Positions 10,660 to 25,600 of a stretch of 64,000 nucleotides of DNA are shown piece by piece. Each line of letters opens with the position of its first letter. The stretch's first letter is position 1. Below the pieces are notes generated by a model, which was given only the letters and a program-made list of their open reading frames with translations, was not told where the DNA came from and did not search any database. The DNA comes from Ficedula albicollis (lineage: Eukaryota; Chordata; Aves; Passeriformes; Muscicapidae), in the NCBI RefSeq assembly GCF_000247815.1, contig NC_021686.1, forward strand, positions 7,169,537 through 7,233,536. The letters run 5' to 3'. A program made the position numbers and the translations under genes.

Positions 10660-13600
10660 GACATGTTTTCCAAAGAATGATAAAAGGTTATGTTTTTGCA
10701 GTCTCACTTTTGATTGCCAAATTGTGAAATTTGTTGCAAATCCCAGTGATGATTCATTATACTGTTGCTCAGAGGTGACAGTGACTTTTAATGCATATTG
10801 AGTGAAAATTGGGTGTGAGAAATTGCACTGGCAGCATTAGTTGTTACAGTCATTAGTACTGATCTGATTGTGAGGTGGTTTTTTTTTAAGTTAATAAGTA
10901 ATTCACATGCTTGTGTAGGCCACCTTGGAAATCCAAGTTTTTATGAAGAGAAATGCACATCTTGAGGAGCAGCCACACAAACACTTAAAAGTTTTTCTGA
11001 TGGTTCTAACTCCCTCTTGCCCTAGAATTAATAGAAGACAACAGAAATTAGTTCACTGGAATTCATCTCACCTGCTTTCTCGATTTCCACCAAAACCACA
11101 ATTATTATACAGGGGCTTGGTTGTTGTTATGACAGCTGTGCTAAGTTCCTACATTGTCTTCTGTGCTTCCTGAGTCTCCCAGCCTTCCCAGCTCGCTTTG
11201 GGCCTTGTGCCATTGCAGGGGTCACTGTGGCTCACAGCCAGGGCACTGTCCAGGGCAGGAACACCCCACAGGCCTGGTCTGTTCTGTTCCTGTCCTCTTT
11301 GCAGGAGAGGGGGTTCCTGGGCAGACTTAGGAGATTATTTTCCAGGGATGCAGAACTTGTTCATACATTGTTAGTAAACTTCAGAATACTTTCCTGGAAC
11401 CCTTTCACAATGCAGTGTGCTTTTTTTAGACTTTGGAACTTCTTCCAAGTTGTTCATGTCTGCAAATCATTTCTGTAGACATTTGCAGTCTTAAAAGCTA
11501 CTTTCATGCTTCTCATCCTGTTTTGATATTTTCCATTGCCATTGACTTTGGGAATGTAAGACATGCAGGCTCAGAATGAAAGGATATCTTGAAAGAGCTG
11601 TCATTTTAATGAGAAACGCTACTGGTTGAAGGTAGTCTCAGGATTTTAATTGAGTAATTCCATAGATTGTCATTCCTGTTTGAAGCAGGAATGTCATGAG
11701 AAGAGGAAGATAAGTACTGTAGAACTTTTGCTTGAAAAGGAATATCAAAAGATATCATTGCAAGTTGCTTGTGTAAGTTCCTTTTATTTGTACATATCTA
11801 TTTTCATTTCTAGATATCACTATTCAGGAAAATACCTGATATTAACTTTACATTGAAAAATAAAAGCATTAAAGGAATCCATCCATGTTGTCTCTGATGT
11901 GAATCAAAGGAAATTTTATCCATTTGGGATAAATGCTAAAGTAAACATGGAAAACTTGAATGATCTTCAGTTGGATTCTTCATGTACCTTGAGAAAGAAG
12001 TCAGAGAAGTGTGATTTTGGGAGTAGCAGAGAGCTCTGGAACTGTCAGGAGGATGTCAGGATATTTCTGATTCTGAAAATGAATTGATCTTTAAAAATAG
12101 ACTCCTGTATCCACATTTAGATACTAAAAAAAAATAAAATTAAAATGAGTGTAATTAAGTTTTTGTGTCAAAACTCATCAGATTTTTTTAGCGCTTCTTT
12201 TCTAGGGCTCAACATAGCTATTTTTATTTCATCTGATGAATTAAATCTTTGAGTTCTACTTCCTTTTTATTACTGAATCTCTGCTAATCTCTGTTTGAAG
12301 TATATGCAAGAATATGATATCTATTCATTGTATTTTCTTTTTCTGGCAATAAAAGCTTGCCATTCCATAGCTGAACTTTAGAAGCACTACAAGTATCCAC
12401 GATCTTCGCATTTATTATTTTTCTGTAGAGTTGTTGTTTTACAAAGTCAAAGAACTTGAAATGTGTTGTATTCTCAAATTAGAAATGAAGAATATAGATG
12501 GCCTTTGAAGAGGTAGTTATGAAGATTTCTGAAAAGGCAAAATAAGTTTTTATTGCTAGATTAAAAAAGATATTCCAGATTATGTCCTGTTCAATCAATT
12601 AAAATCAGACCAATATATTTCATGTAAAAGGTTATCTATTAATACGATGAAGTAATAACCATACCAAACCTTCCAACATATTACAGATAAATGTGGCATT
12701 ATTCAATTTGCATTTTTGCTCACATTTTGATGAATGCACATTTGGTCAGAAATAATTCTAATAATTGATTCTCTGGCAGTTATTACCATTTGAGAAATCA
12801 AAAATATAGATTTTTTAAAAATTGAAGCTAGTATTATTCCACTTTTTGGAGTTATAAGCTTTTCTTGAGATTTTGTGTAGCTGATGTAACTTCTCCTGTT
12901 GTCCTTCTTTCTGTGCTGGTCCTGTCAACAGACTGATTTTTTAGATTGTGGGCTGACTGTGCCAGTTTGTCAGGAGATAAAGCCACATGTCACTTCAGGA
13001 TGTGTTAGCAAGGGTTTTGTGTGTAAGAAACAGGAGGTAATTAATCTGTGCTGTTTGGAGCTAATGAGGCAGAAAGACTGCTCAGATTTGGACATCACGC
13101 TGATGGTGTCTGACACGGTGATGTCAAACATGCTGACAAATTTCAGAGGAGAGCAAAATGGAAATGATGACCTGTGACCAAGACTAAGTGAAGCAAGTTT
13201 ATTTAGTCAGAAGGTTGGACGCTGGGGCTCCTCAGCTGCTCCATGCCCACGTCCAGCAGGGAGACGGAGAGCAGCTGCTGCCAACAAAGCCAAGTACTAG
13301 ACTCTGAGAGTGCCTAAAGCAGCTGCTGGGCAGGGAGTGAGGACCTTCCTGCCCATATTTCCTGGGAGGGATGAACATTACCCAGTTCTACAGCTCTCTG
13401 CAGCCCCTGCACTTTTAAACCAAAACTGTAAGGAACAAAACTTGCCCTGTGAGGAATCAATGTGGAACTGCTGGCTCTCTGCTGGAAAATGGAGCAGTGA
13501 CAATTTATCACTCAGTGACAACAGTGGCAGCCAACAAACGTTTGTGATAGGCAGATAGTTCTGGGTTATGCCACTGTGTTTACCAGTGGGTGTAAATGTC

Positions 13601-16600
13601 ATCTGAGGGAGTTTCTCCTCGGTGGTTTAGAAATGTTTCCAAAAACTTCATAAGACCATTTTGAATAATTACACAGACAAAATTTTCTTAAATCAGCTGT
13701 GGGGCTGTTTGTAGTGTTTGTGAATTCAAGGTTGTTATGAATGCAGTCAAATACCTTAGGTTGTATATTTTTTTGGAAAGGGTAAGAGCATGAAAGCACT
13801 ACAGCAGACTAAATACAGAGTTTATAGAAACTTCTTTGTTGCTTGTTAAGAATATGTTTGATAAATATCTGTCACAGATAAGAACAATATTCCTCAGTCT
13901 TTAATGGCAAGTCTGCATTATAGTCTTCTGCCATCTGTTCCAAACCTCTCTTTCATTGATGCTATGAAAAATTCTGAAACCCTTCAACCCCTCCCCTTCT
14001 TTGTCAGAATATGGGGTATTTAAAAATCTTTTACAATATCATCTTAGAAGTCACTTGATTTTTTTTGTCATCTTGTATGATTTCTTCTCTGCTCATGTCT
14101 GTTTGTCTCAAAAAAAAAATGCAATAAATAGTTAAAAGGGAAAAGTACTAAGGACTAGAAAAAGGTAAAAAGAAGATTGGAATCAGAAAGTAGAAATAAT
14201 TGTATAATTACAATATTCTGTGTGCAGAATCCAAAGAGAAAGCTGTTATAAAGTGAAATGCTGCAGGAAGCAGGAGGTGTAATATAGAGGGGAACAGTGA
14301 ATAAAACAGGATAAAAGAGCAGGTAAGGGGAAATTCAGAAAGCTTGTGGGAGTTGAAAGAAGGATGAAAACAGCCAAGGGAATGAAGAGAGAACAGCTGA
14401 CAAATGGAAAGAAAAGCTGAAAGGGGACTCAAGTGGAGCAGATGGTGGGTGGGGTGGGCAAAGCAAGAAAGTGAAATAGCTGAAAAAGTAGTTCAGAGAA
14501 GTTAGTAGAAATGGAAAATGCAGTATCCAGGGAGAGCTGAGTATAACAACTGGCGTTGGGAGAGTGGCAGAAAAGTGCTGAAGGAAATTGAGTAGGACTC
14601 AATTGATGGGAGACAACAAAGAATTAATGTCTGAGAAGAGCAGACAACATAATTTTAAGCAGAAGAGCTCTACAAAGTATTTTCAGATCTTTCAGGCAAG
14701 TCCTGTTTTGGAGCTGCTGTTGCCACCAGCTCTATAGTTTCCTTTTCCTGGTGCAGGTTATTTATTGCAGTGTTAGCAGAGCTTCTGCAACTATTTTCAA
14801 AGCCTGGTTTGATCTCCTGTTTGAGATCTTAGTCTTCACAAATTTTACAGATATTATTATCCATTGTAAACACAAAAGAGAAAGCTTGTTTACCTTGAAT
14901 TTCTTGGGACAAGGAATTCTGAAACGTTAGCGGTTCTGTGTGCTTCTGTCTAGTTTACTGTATCCTCTTGTAACTTGCATCATAGAGATTTCACATTTCA
15001 TTTCTCTAAATGGATTAATAACATTTTAATGCCATTCACATTTTCAACTTCAGTAGGTTTCCTTTCATTGCTTTCCTGCCACTTAAGCAGGGTTCAGTGA
15101 GTGGAGAACCTTTCCTCCACCAGCTCTTTGTAGCAAGGACAATTCTGAACACATTAGTGACCAGCAGTGTTACTGTGCCAGTGCTTTGGGAATCACGTCA
15201 CAGAAGTCAAACACTCTTGTGATTCCCACAGCTTTATTTCATATGGCAATTGAAGAGGGATATATTAGACTTTTTAAATTGCTCTAGGAAATCTAGTGAG
15301 TTGAATTTAGTCTGCAGTCAGTCTCTTGGTTAGTTGTTCAAGGTTTTGGGGCTGTACTTTCATTTTAAACTTCTGTTGTTGGGGTAATACAGTTATTGCT
15401 GAAAAAGGAGACATTCATATCATTGATGTCCTGCCCATCAAAAAAACAGATGTAAAGGAGTAGTTTATTAGGGATTGAATTTTTGTTTTTCATCTTTTAA
15501 AAATGTACTGTTCTAATCTCACCATATCGTTAGAGAGTTTGAAAAAGTGAGTAGAAAAGGCAAAAAATTGCTCTAAATGTAGCTGGGGAAAAAAAAGAAA
15601 ATATGCCCCAAATGAACTAAGGTGTCCTTGTGTGTGCCAGTCAGGTTGTTGATATTTGGGATGGTATTTTGCTGTTGTTATCTGTGTTATGGATTCCCCA
15701 GAGCTTTTCTTTTTACATTAAGTTTTTAGTTTTATGCAGTGATATTGAATCACATGGTGGGGAAAAAGTGTCAGCAGCTGTTAGAAATTGTTCAAAGATA
15801 TGAATATCCCTGTGTGTCTTCACCCCTAAGTAACGTAATTTTCTGCAGAAATACACAAATTCTTCCCATTGAAATTCACTTTTCCATGGAAAGGGACACT
15901 GCCTGAAAAAAAGTAAACAGTCAGATACAGAATTTAATACTCTACAGTGATTTTGTTTGATTTTTAAGTATTTAATAGTTCTTCACCATATTTACTGCAC
16001 CAATACTTGGAACAAATTAGTAGTAGTAAAAAGCAATACTTCTTTAAAAATATGCTACAGGTAAGATCAGGTAAAGCACTGTTTTTCATCATTCATATGA
16101 AATTATGAATTATGTAGAAGAGAGAAATATTCATTGGAGCGTAGAAATTGTTCTTTCAATTACTTTGGTCAGGGATTGAAGTTCAACACTTACCAGAACT
16201 GATCATTATGTTAAAAAATAAATGAACCTATCATTTACAGATATTTAAGGTTCATTATTAACTATTGGATAATTTTATTTCTATTGTCTTATAGTGTAAA
16301 TTATGTCTGCTTTAGGGTTTTAAAATGTTTTGGGGTTGCTAGGGCTTGGGGTTTTTTTCCTCGTATTTTTGGTTTACCCTTTCTTTGAGGCACTTGTTTT
16401 GTTCTTGCTTTGCAGTTTTATGAGGAAAAACAGGTAAAAAAGTAAAAATTTAATCATGGAGTAGCAAGTCTGGAGTCTGATGATTGAACATTTGCCTGAG
16501 TTATTCTCAGAAAAGGAGAATTTTAGTTAATCTGGTTAAACAACTTGAAGTACTCTGTTGAACAGGAACAGGTTTGTTCCCAAGATTTGTTGCAATAAGA

Positions 16601-19600
16601 CTGAGCACTCTTGGAACAGACAGTACTGGTGCCTCTGCTGGGCAAAAATGAAACCCTGCAGACAGCAGTTCTTCCAGTGCTGGAAATTTATCTGTATGTC
16701 TAAAAGGAATGAAAACCTGTAAGCAAAAGGCTGATGGAGAGGGGAAAGGGCACTCTTCCAGCCTCTGCTGCAAACCACATCAGCAATCCTACACTTCACT
16801 GAGGGGAACATTAAAGTGGTAAAGCCTTGCATTTCCCATGGACTGTCTGGATTTAACTTCGGATGCAGAGATGCAAATGCTCTTCCATGTTCTCACAGGA
16901 TCCTGTGGGAGACTTAATTTAAGGTTCTTTTTCATTAGGGGAATAAGGGCATAGTATTTCCTTTTCTTCAGATCTCCCACATACTATTTTTGCTTGTTTT
17001 TATGCACGGAGGCATAATTAATAAGGTTGATATTTAAGGTATTCCTGACTAAATCTTGTATGTTCATATGAATACAACCAGTCATATTTGTCAGAATTAT
17101 TTTTCACGATCCAACAAATATAGGCAGCTGTCATAATAGACACTCAGACCACTTAGTTCACTTTCTCAGGAACTGCAGGAGGCAACCACTTGTACCAAAA
17201 CCTAAGATAGGTGGGGTTCCAGATTCAGTGGAAATGGTGCTTACCATTCATACTCAGGAACTGAAGCAGTGAAAATAGGCAGGAAACAAGAAAGGCCACT
17301 AGGGCACACATAAAGAGCTCTCACCCTGAGTCTGTTTTGAAGAGCTGTCCAGTGTACTTGATAACATTTATATAAACAAGCAAATTTATTCTCCAGATAT
17401 GTGTGATAGATTGGAAATACCTAAACTTTGAAATAAATATTTCAGCCCTGGTTTATCAGAGGTCTTTCTCTGCACCTGCTTTTCTTCCTTATCCTTTTCA
17501 CCACATGCCTTTGAATACGTTGGCCAATTTTAGCTGTTTTGGAAAGGACTAGATATCTTGGGAGAAATACGTTTACTTTGTTTTTTTTTCTTCTAGTTTA
17601 TTTTATTTTGTGAGATGGGAAATAGCCCATGAGTGCTTCCACTGAAACCAATATTAGAAAATTGCTTTATTTGACATGAGAGAATATATATGAAGTGAGA
17701 CACTGGAAATCAGCCTGTATTATATCACTGCTCACAGACTTATTTCTAATACTTTCTGTCTGCTATTGTAGGTGGATGGGTTGAACTTCTGGGGTAGAAG
17801 AGTTCATGACTCTTCAGATGGTATTTGCATTCATTTAATTAAGTTATTTTGCAGTCAACCCCATGACTTTGGATTTCAGTGGTCGAATAGTTAATAGCAT
17901 GTATGCTTAGGCACTCTAATTTATAATTTGGCTATGCACAGAGAGCACTAGGGGATGCATGCTCAGGTTCTTTAATAATAAATGTATTGGCTCTGATACA
18001 CAATTCCAATTAGAAATGATATTAGGAAAAAGCTTTGGATGTTCTGTTTTTAAAGTCAGGAGTGGTTATGAAAAATCTCTCAATCTCTGAAATATGTCTT
18101 AATAAGAAAAACCCTGACAGAGACCAATTTGGACCCTCTCTCTAGGCATGGAAGCTGTATGAAAACATAGCAGTGTGTTTTTCTTTCATCAAACATTTTA
18201 GCAGCAGAGTTAAAGCAGCTGGACCTGCCAGAGCTTCTGTTCCATGGGAAGCCTATATATACCTAAATAGAATGGGAAGTTTGGGTTGTTTTTTTTTTTT
18301 TTTCCACTTACTGGAGGCATCTTGAAATTCAGAAGTCAAGGACTCTGGAAAGATTTGAGTATTGAGTCGTGTGTGTAATTTTTGAACATCTGATATACAT
18401 CTGGGCGTGTTTTGGACAGTGTTTGCAGATCCTGAGAGTGCTAGAATCACAAAGGAGGTGTGAAATAGAACTTGCTGGATACTCATGCCTTCATTTGAAA
18501 TATTCCAGAAGGTATTTGTTCCACGTAAGTTTATCTAAAGAGCAATTATTCTAAAGACCAAGTCTCAAAATTTTGACGTCAGTAAGGAAAAATTCAGAAA
18601 CCTGGGACAAACTGAAAAAAGAGTGGAGGGACTTAGCCAGCTTGTGGCACATTGATCCTGAGGCACTGACCTGAAGTGTGAGGTTATTTACAGCTACAGA
18701 ATCCCATTGAAAGTAGGGTGCTTAACGCAGACTGCAAATAAGGAAACTTTTTAGAATTGACGACTGAGTAGAAAAATAATTGGTAGCTATTGTTTCTCCC
18801 ATTAAAATGTTTTTCATCCAACACCAGCCATTGTTCTGTTTGGGCCCCAAAAGCTCATCTACTTGTAAAGAAAACATAAAAACAATTACAAGCTTCTTCT
18901 AACTAAGAGTTTTCCTTAGAGTTTTTTATAAGAGATGTGAGAGGCAGGTTCCCAGGGTTTTCCTGAGGAGTTTTGAAAGTCAGTAAAGAAATGCAGTAAA
19001 TATGTTACTACACTCTTGTGACTGTATTTTTATTTGTGCAATATAATGCATTCCAGAGAAATATTACTATAAAGGAAAGTTAAGACTATAAATTGAAGGT
19101 TCTTAAACTGAGGGCTGCCATAGTGAAGCATCATTTTCCTGTGCCAGGTGGAACCAGGCTTGGGAATGTGGTTGGATGTGCCACTGCTTGCTTTCCTGTG
19201 AGTGGGAATGCTTCAGCAGGTACTGCTGACTGAGGTTACATTCCTGTTTCCTGTTTTATGACTGGGCATTTAGCATGTATTACTTTAACCCAACAGTATG
19301 ACTTTAATTAGAATATATTTTGTCCTCTGTTCAGAAGGCAGAAATTATTTAGAAATGTGTATATAAATATCAGTGATGCTGGCACTTCAGAGAAGGCTGG
19401 CCCTGTGAAGTGCAGGGGTAAATCTGCTAATCTGAGTGATGTTCTTGCCAGCTAGTTTGTGGGTGAATGATTTGCTGTGAACTTTTTAGGGTTTATAATG
19501 GCAATTTGTTTTTGAGTTAGGCAAATAAGAATATTGCTAAACTATGCCAAGTGATTCAACTAAAATAAGAAACGAAACCCCCTTAATGCAGATCCTTTGT

Positions 19601-22600
19601 TCACCTCTGCAGTTGGCATTGACTCTGGGGTACCCCTCAGAGTGGCTTGGCCTCCAAATGCAGGTTTCTCTGCTTTGATTTGGCTTGTGGATACCTTAAA
19701 GATTCAGTTAGACTTCCATTTCTATCAGGAAAAGAAGTTATTGTTAAAGACTATTTTTTGTTGTATTCAATAGTAAGCCAAGGTTTTTTTGGAATCTGTG
19801 CAGATTGGCCTTGTATTTCATGATCTTAGTCTTTGTGTAGGTCTCTGTTTTCTACAATCACACTTCTGTGATCAGTATTCCACACTTAGTGTAGACAGGG
19901 CTTTTCTACACAACCCCGCAGCAAAGTTAGCTGTGTGCAATTGCTTTGATTTCTGCACCTGCACAGAACAGACATTTATGATCCTCAGTGAAGATGTGAA
20001 GAGCTAATATGTCTTCCATCCTCCAGTGCTCTTACCCAGGAAAATGGAAAACTTCCTCCTGTCAGATTATGGATGAAAGAAAATTTAGGTTTTATGGTCA
20101 GGGAAGTACCTTTCTCACTGTCTATTGTCAGCTCATAAGTTTTCCTCTGTATTTTGTGCCTTTGGCATCCTCTTGACATATTTACAATTTTCTGCACAGT
20201 TGTGAGCATGAAATACTAATGTGAAATAAAAGATATGTTGGCAAAAATAGTGTATTTTTGAGGTGAAAACCTAGATTAATATTAGCTTATATCATTCTTT
20301 CCTCTCTGGTTCAATGCTAGACACATTCTCTAAGCTGCTGCCTGAAGTAGAGAGGTGGCAGCACATGAAACGTCCACAGGAGACAGAAGCTGAGAATGCA
20401 GAATTGTTGGTATTGTTTAACTGGCAGGAGTAAGTGCAGTGTGGTTACTCAGTGGCCTGTGAGCCTGGGCTGGCTGGGACATTCCTGTGGCACAGGAGCA
20501 GCCAACTGAGCATGGCTGGAGAGGAGACTCCAGCTGGGACACTTTTGACCAGACCCTGCCCTGGCTCAGGGCAACCAGGGTAAAAATGCAGCTAAATAAA
20601 GAACAATGAAACTCTTAAATGCTCCATTTAGTATTAATACCGTTGGTCTGTGAATAAATTAAAGCCAGAGTTAGGAAAAGAAATGAACATGGTAATTTGT
20701 GGTTGGAATCTAGAGTGAATGTCACTTATTGCATTAATAGTTTCTGATGTGTCTGAACAGTGTTGCTGAAACACTTTACATTTGGCAGAAAAAGATCCTA
20801 AAAAAGTGGCACAATGATGTAATTATTGATGCATACAAACCAATTATCTGTGCTGAGCTGTCATCCAAGGACACTACTGAAGCTGTTGTTGCCAAAATGT
20901 CGGTTAAAATCAGTATTGATGTGTTTTCATGTTCAGTGCTGTTTCCCTGCACACACACATTCACAAAACATAATGGAGTGCATACATCTAACAAACAATA
21001 AAAAAACCTGCTCCTGGGTCCTCCCATGGACTATTCAGCTCAGATTTTCAAAGGAATTCAGTGAAATTGGCACTCAGGATTTGTGTCTATGGAGTAGCAC
21101 AGTGCCCTATTCCTTTGACACCTTTTTATATGAGGAAAGTTTTGGGCTTCTTTTGCTGGATTGTTTTCTGTAACTGTTCTGTGCTTGGAACTTGGTCTGC
21201 ACTGCTGAGAGCAGCACTACAATGCCAGAAAGAGTAGAACTAACCAAAACAAATAGTAGAAGTACTGGGGAATAACATCTACCATTATCTATTCTAAGAT
21301 ATTCTTCTGATCTAATCAAAGGCTATCTAATTTTCTAATTGCATACCAGATTTTGAAGCATTTTAAGTTGGGGGAAGAGTTCTTATTTCCAGTTAAAAGC
21401 ATCTGTCTGATAAAGGAAGAGGTATGAAAGAATGAGTTTGTTGAATTTCTAGCTGTTGCTCTTTAAAATAAGCTTCAACTGTCTCAAGGAGCTGTAGTCT
21501 AAGGGTTCAAGGCAGGACATTTTACTTTCCAATTCTTTTTGCTAGAACTTAGATTTTTAACTTTGATTTCTTGTCTCAAAACTAAAAAATTAAGTATGTT
21601 TACTTACAGGACTACCTTTTTTACTCCTCGAGGTGAGGAGTCAGTCTGGCCTCTGGTATCATTGCTGCCTTCAGGCATGGTGCAGCTGGAGCTGCTTATC
21701 TCACCTGTCCTTTTTCTCTCAAGTGTTACCACAGGCCAGAGTCTTTAACAAAACTTAACTCTTCATTCTGAGCATGCTCAATTGATAATAAGTATATCAA
21801 AGTGTGTTGTTCAATCTAAAAGCTGTGGAGTAGCGTTTAACTTAATGTGCAACTACTATGTGGCACTTAATGACATTTACACATTAAACATCAAAACGTG
21901 ATTTTGCCTGTAGCAAAGAGAACTAATCTTCATCATTTTTGGAATGCTCCTGCAAGGCAGCAACTCAGCTTTATGGCTGTGAAATGATACTAACAATAGA
22001 ATCTGGGTCCTGGAATTTGGCAAGATCTACAAAACATAATCACTTTCACCTTTGACTTTATTAATAGTAGAAATATTATTTTATTCTATAGATGTTTGCT
22101 ATGTATTCCCCTGGGTGGTGCTGGGAGCATTGATCCCAGGGTGCTGTAGACTTTCTTGTTCCCAAATGCTGCAGTATGGGGGCTGCATCACAAATGTCCT
22201 CTTATATTCAACTCGTGCTATATCAACCCTCCCTAAATGCTCACACAGAGCAAGGGTTGAAATGATTGTGAGGAGTTTATGAGCATAGAAAAAGACTCAC
22301 TGGCATGGCTGGCTCAATTATCACTGTATTTTCTGAAGCTATTGCCAGTGGTTTAAAAAGAAATCAGGAGTATTCAGCTGCCAGGGGTATTCTGCATTTT
22401 CCACCTGTCTGTGCTTATCAGTGCGTACAGCTCCTGACCTCAGTAGCTGATTTCTTGTGAATTTGTGTATTTTGGTGAGAAGCAGTGCTTTTGCCTAATC
22501 CAAATGCCATTTAATTCCCCCCCAAGGCCCATCAGATGTTAGGAGCCCGTAAGACTCATTCCAACACTGATAATTAACTGCCTGAAACTTGACATAGCCT

Positions 22601-25600
22601 TAAATTTTAAAACAGATTTTATAACATTTGTAAACAACAGTTAGCAGGAAAAAAGGTAAAATTGTATGTGTCATTCTGTTTTCTATCGTACACAATTTGC
22701 AGTTCAAAGTGAATATATTTAAATGAACTCCCCTGCAGCTACTGTTTACAGTAGCCTTCAAAGAATGATGAAAGCTTTTAAATAATGTAGAATATTACAT
22801 GACTTGTTTTCCAAAACACATGCACTGAATGTCTCAGAGTGAAAAGTCTGTGTTTCAGATTAGATGGATTGCAGACAGCTGCTGTGTTTACTGAATGTTA
22901 CAGATGGAAAGGAAAATAAATGTAGGGAGAAGACTAAGAAAATGAAGGATTCCTAAGAGTGCCTTATGTCTGAACAGCAGTAAGTTAAAGGTGGATTAGA
23001 TTATCTCATACATCTCCTTGATAACTAAGGAAATCTCATTCTCTCTTCCACCAAAAAAAGAAAAAAAGAAAAAAGTATCTTTGCTGTTTTATAAGTGTAT
23101 TTTTTGGGAGAGGGCTGTGCTGCTGCTTGTATTCTCTTCCCCAACTTCTGCTTCAGTTGTTACCTATGACCAGCATTTCTTGTCTATGCTCCTTTATCAA
23201 GGAAAGCCTTAGGTGTCAATGTAAGGAGATTATTACAGAGTTTAGGATACAGACGGATATTTCTCCATTAGATTAACATTTGAGTCTTTTTAGCCAGGAA
23301 TTCCTTCTCTTGATGCATTTGTAATGAATTAACTGCTGCTTTTGTGTCTGCATCTTGACAAGGTAGCAGTGAGAAGATTGACCTGGCTTCATGCTGATGG
23401 CTCATCAACCTCCTATCTATCCACCTGGTTTTGGATGGGTTTTGCATTTTAAACTAAGCCTCAGGCTGTCTAAATTGCACATCTTACACTGTGGAAGACT
23501 GGTTAAATTTAACATAAAGTACATCTACACAGACCACTAGAATTATTGCCCTGTAAAAGCCTGGTAAAAGATGCAATTGAAAATATAATTATATGTATTT
23601 ATGGGATAATTAGGATAAAATTTTATTTTACCTCCCCTCAGCCAGAGAATGAGTTATGCCCTGACCAGAAAGCTCTACACCTCACAACTTCTGATTTCTT
23701 TTAATAAAAAGCTGTTATTTAAAACTAGGGACTAGCTAGTATTCTCTAGATTCAGAATTGAAATCGGGCAGATAACACTTTCCTCCCTCAAAAGTGAAAT
23801 TACAGTGAAATAAGTTATTCCATCACTGTATTTCATTTATGATATCTTTATAAATGTGGTGTTTTGCAGAAACAGAGAAAAAGAAATGAATCTTTAATAT
23901 TTGTGTCACAGTAAGAGTTAAAGAGAGGAAAAGAAATGTAGTTTCTTGCAATAGGAAGGAACATTACTATAATTTCCTTCCCTTAATTGGGGGGAAAGAA
24001 GTCTGATGAATATGCAGAAAATATCCATTTATCATAACATACACATTACAGTAGCTGGAAACAACATTCCTCTGTAATATTCTTCTAAAAATTCAGTTAA
24101 GGTTTAGAAATGTGCTTCTCAGCAGGGCAAAACAGCCTCTGTGGAACTCTATTCTCCAATACTTTGGTTGTTTCCTTATTCCCTAATGTCAGGAAATTGA
24201 AGAAAAAATATTAAAAAAATCAAATTGAAGCCTTGGGACACATGACTGTTAATCTGCACAGCTGAGAGGTGACATGGGGGTGAGGAAATAGGTTTTTCCA
24301 TCTATGAATTATTCTGCTTCTGTTCCTTGAAGACTGATATTTAAAACCAAACCTCCCCTGATTGTTTATGATGTGAAACTGTACTTCATGACTGAATTTA
24401 TCTAGTTTTTGCAACCATGTTACTGAATGTGAGTGAGCTGTAGGCTGTGGTTTCACAGCCTGTTCTCTGTTGGGGTGTCTGCACCACTCAGCTTCGCCTC
24501 CCAACGTCCCTGTAGCCCCCTAAGAGTCAGTGTATGTCTTTCTAGGCTAGCAATAATTTGAGAAGGGTTCTGAAAAACACATTGTAAAGATAGTAAAAAA
24601 AAGTAATAATTTGCTCCTTCAGAGATTCTCTCTTGGGCTGTAGGTTTTATGTTCCCATAAGAGAAAAAGATAAGCCATCATCCCTTGTCTAAGAAACCAA
24701 AAAAACCCAAAACTAACAGAACTTGCCCAAGGAAAAGGCATTCATTGTTTGGCTCCTTCAGTACCGTCACCTTTAAAAATACGCCTAGTTTTTCAAATAA
24801 AATATTTTAAATATTTTTTAAAGATTTAATGTAATTCCTTATTTCAGATCTAAATGAATTCTGCAAGAAAAGTCAAGATGATCCATGTTTATGCATTTAG
24901 GTTTTGATGTACTTTGTGTAAATTAAGCAAATGATAGAAGGGAGTGCACACTATTCTGAGGCTGCATGTCTCTGTTCAAATGCTTCTGTTTTGTAAGAAA
25001 GCAAACATTGAAAGAAATTTTTTCTGTTGTACAGTATGTAGTAGCCATGATTGAAGAAACATAATCCATCATTTCCAACTGTTCTACTGACATGCATAAG
25101 TGGTGGGGAAAACAGATCCTTGGGAGTTAAAAATTGAGTTTAATCTCAATGAAATATCTTCCTTCCAAAGCAGAAGTTTCAGCCAAGAAAACTTGCTACA
25201 AGAAGTCTATTTAATTTTCTAATAATTGTTGATTTGTGTAGTATGATAAAGCTTTAAGCTGAACAATTACACTTGTATTGGGAGAAATGTCAGCAGGGGC
25301 AGAAAGCAGGAGAGCCTGTGGGAAGCCACAGTGCTGCTTTTTCCTGGGACATCTGGGCTGGAGGGTGATGTAAAAAAACGATGGGCTACAACTTCTGGTG
25401 GTCATGGGCTCTCCCTGCTGCTCCTCCCTGTGGCATCGCTCAGCCTGAAGATTCTCTGGCACTTTATGCTCCCCTCCCACCCCTCAGAAGCAGGAGATAA
25501 ATGGCAGTATTTCTCTGTACTCATCAGTGTGCCCGCAAAGTTGATGCCGTTGTCCAGAAGACAAGTCCAGAAATTGTCAGCAGAATGAACATCCAAACCT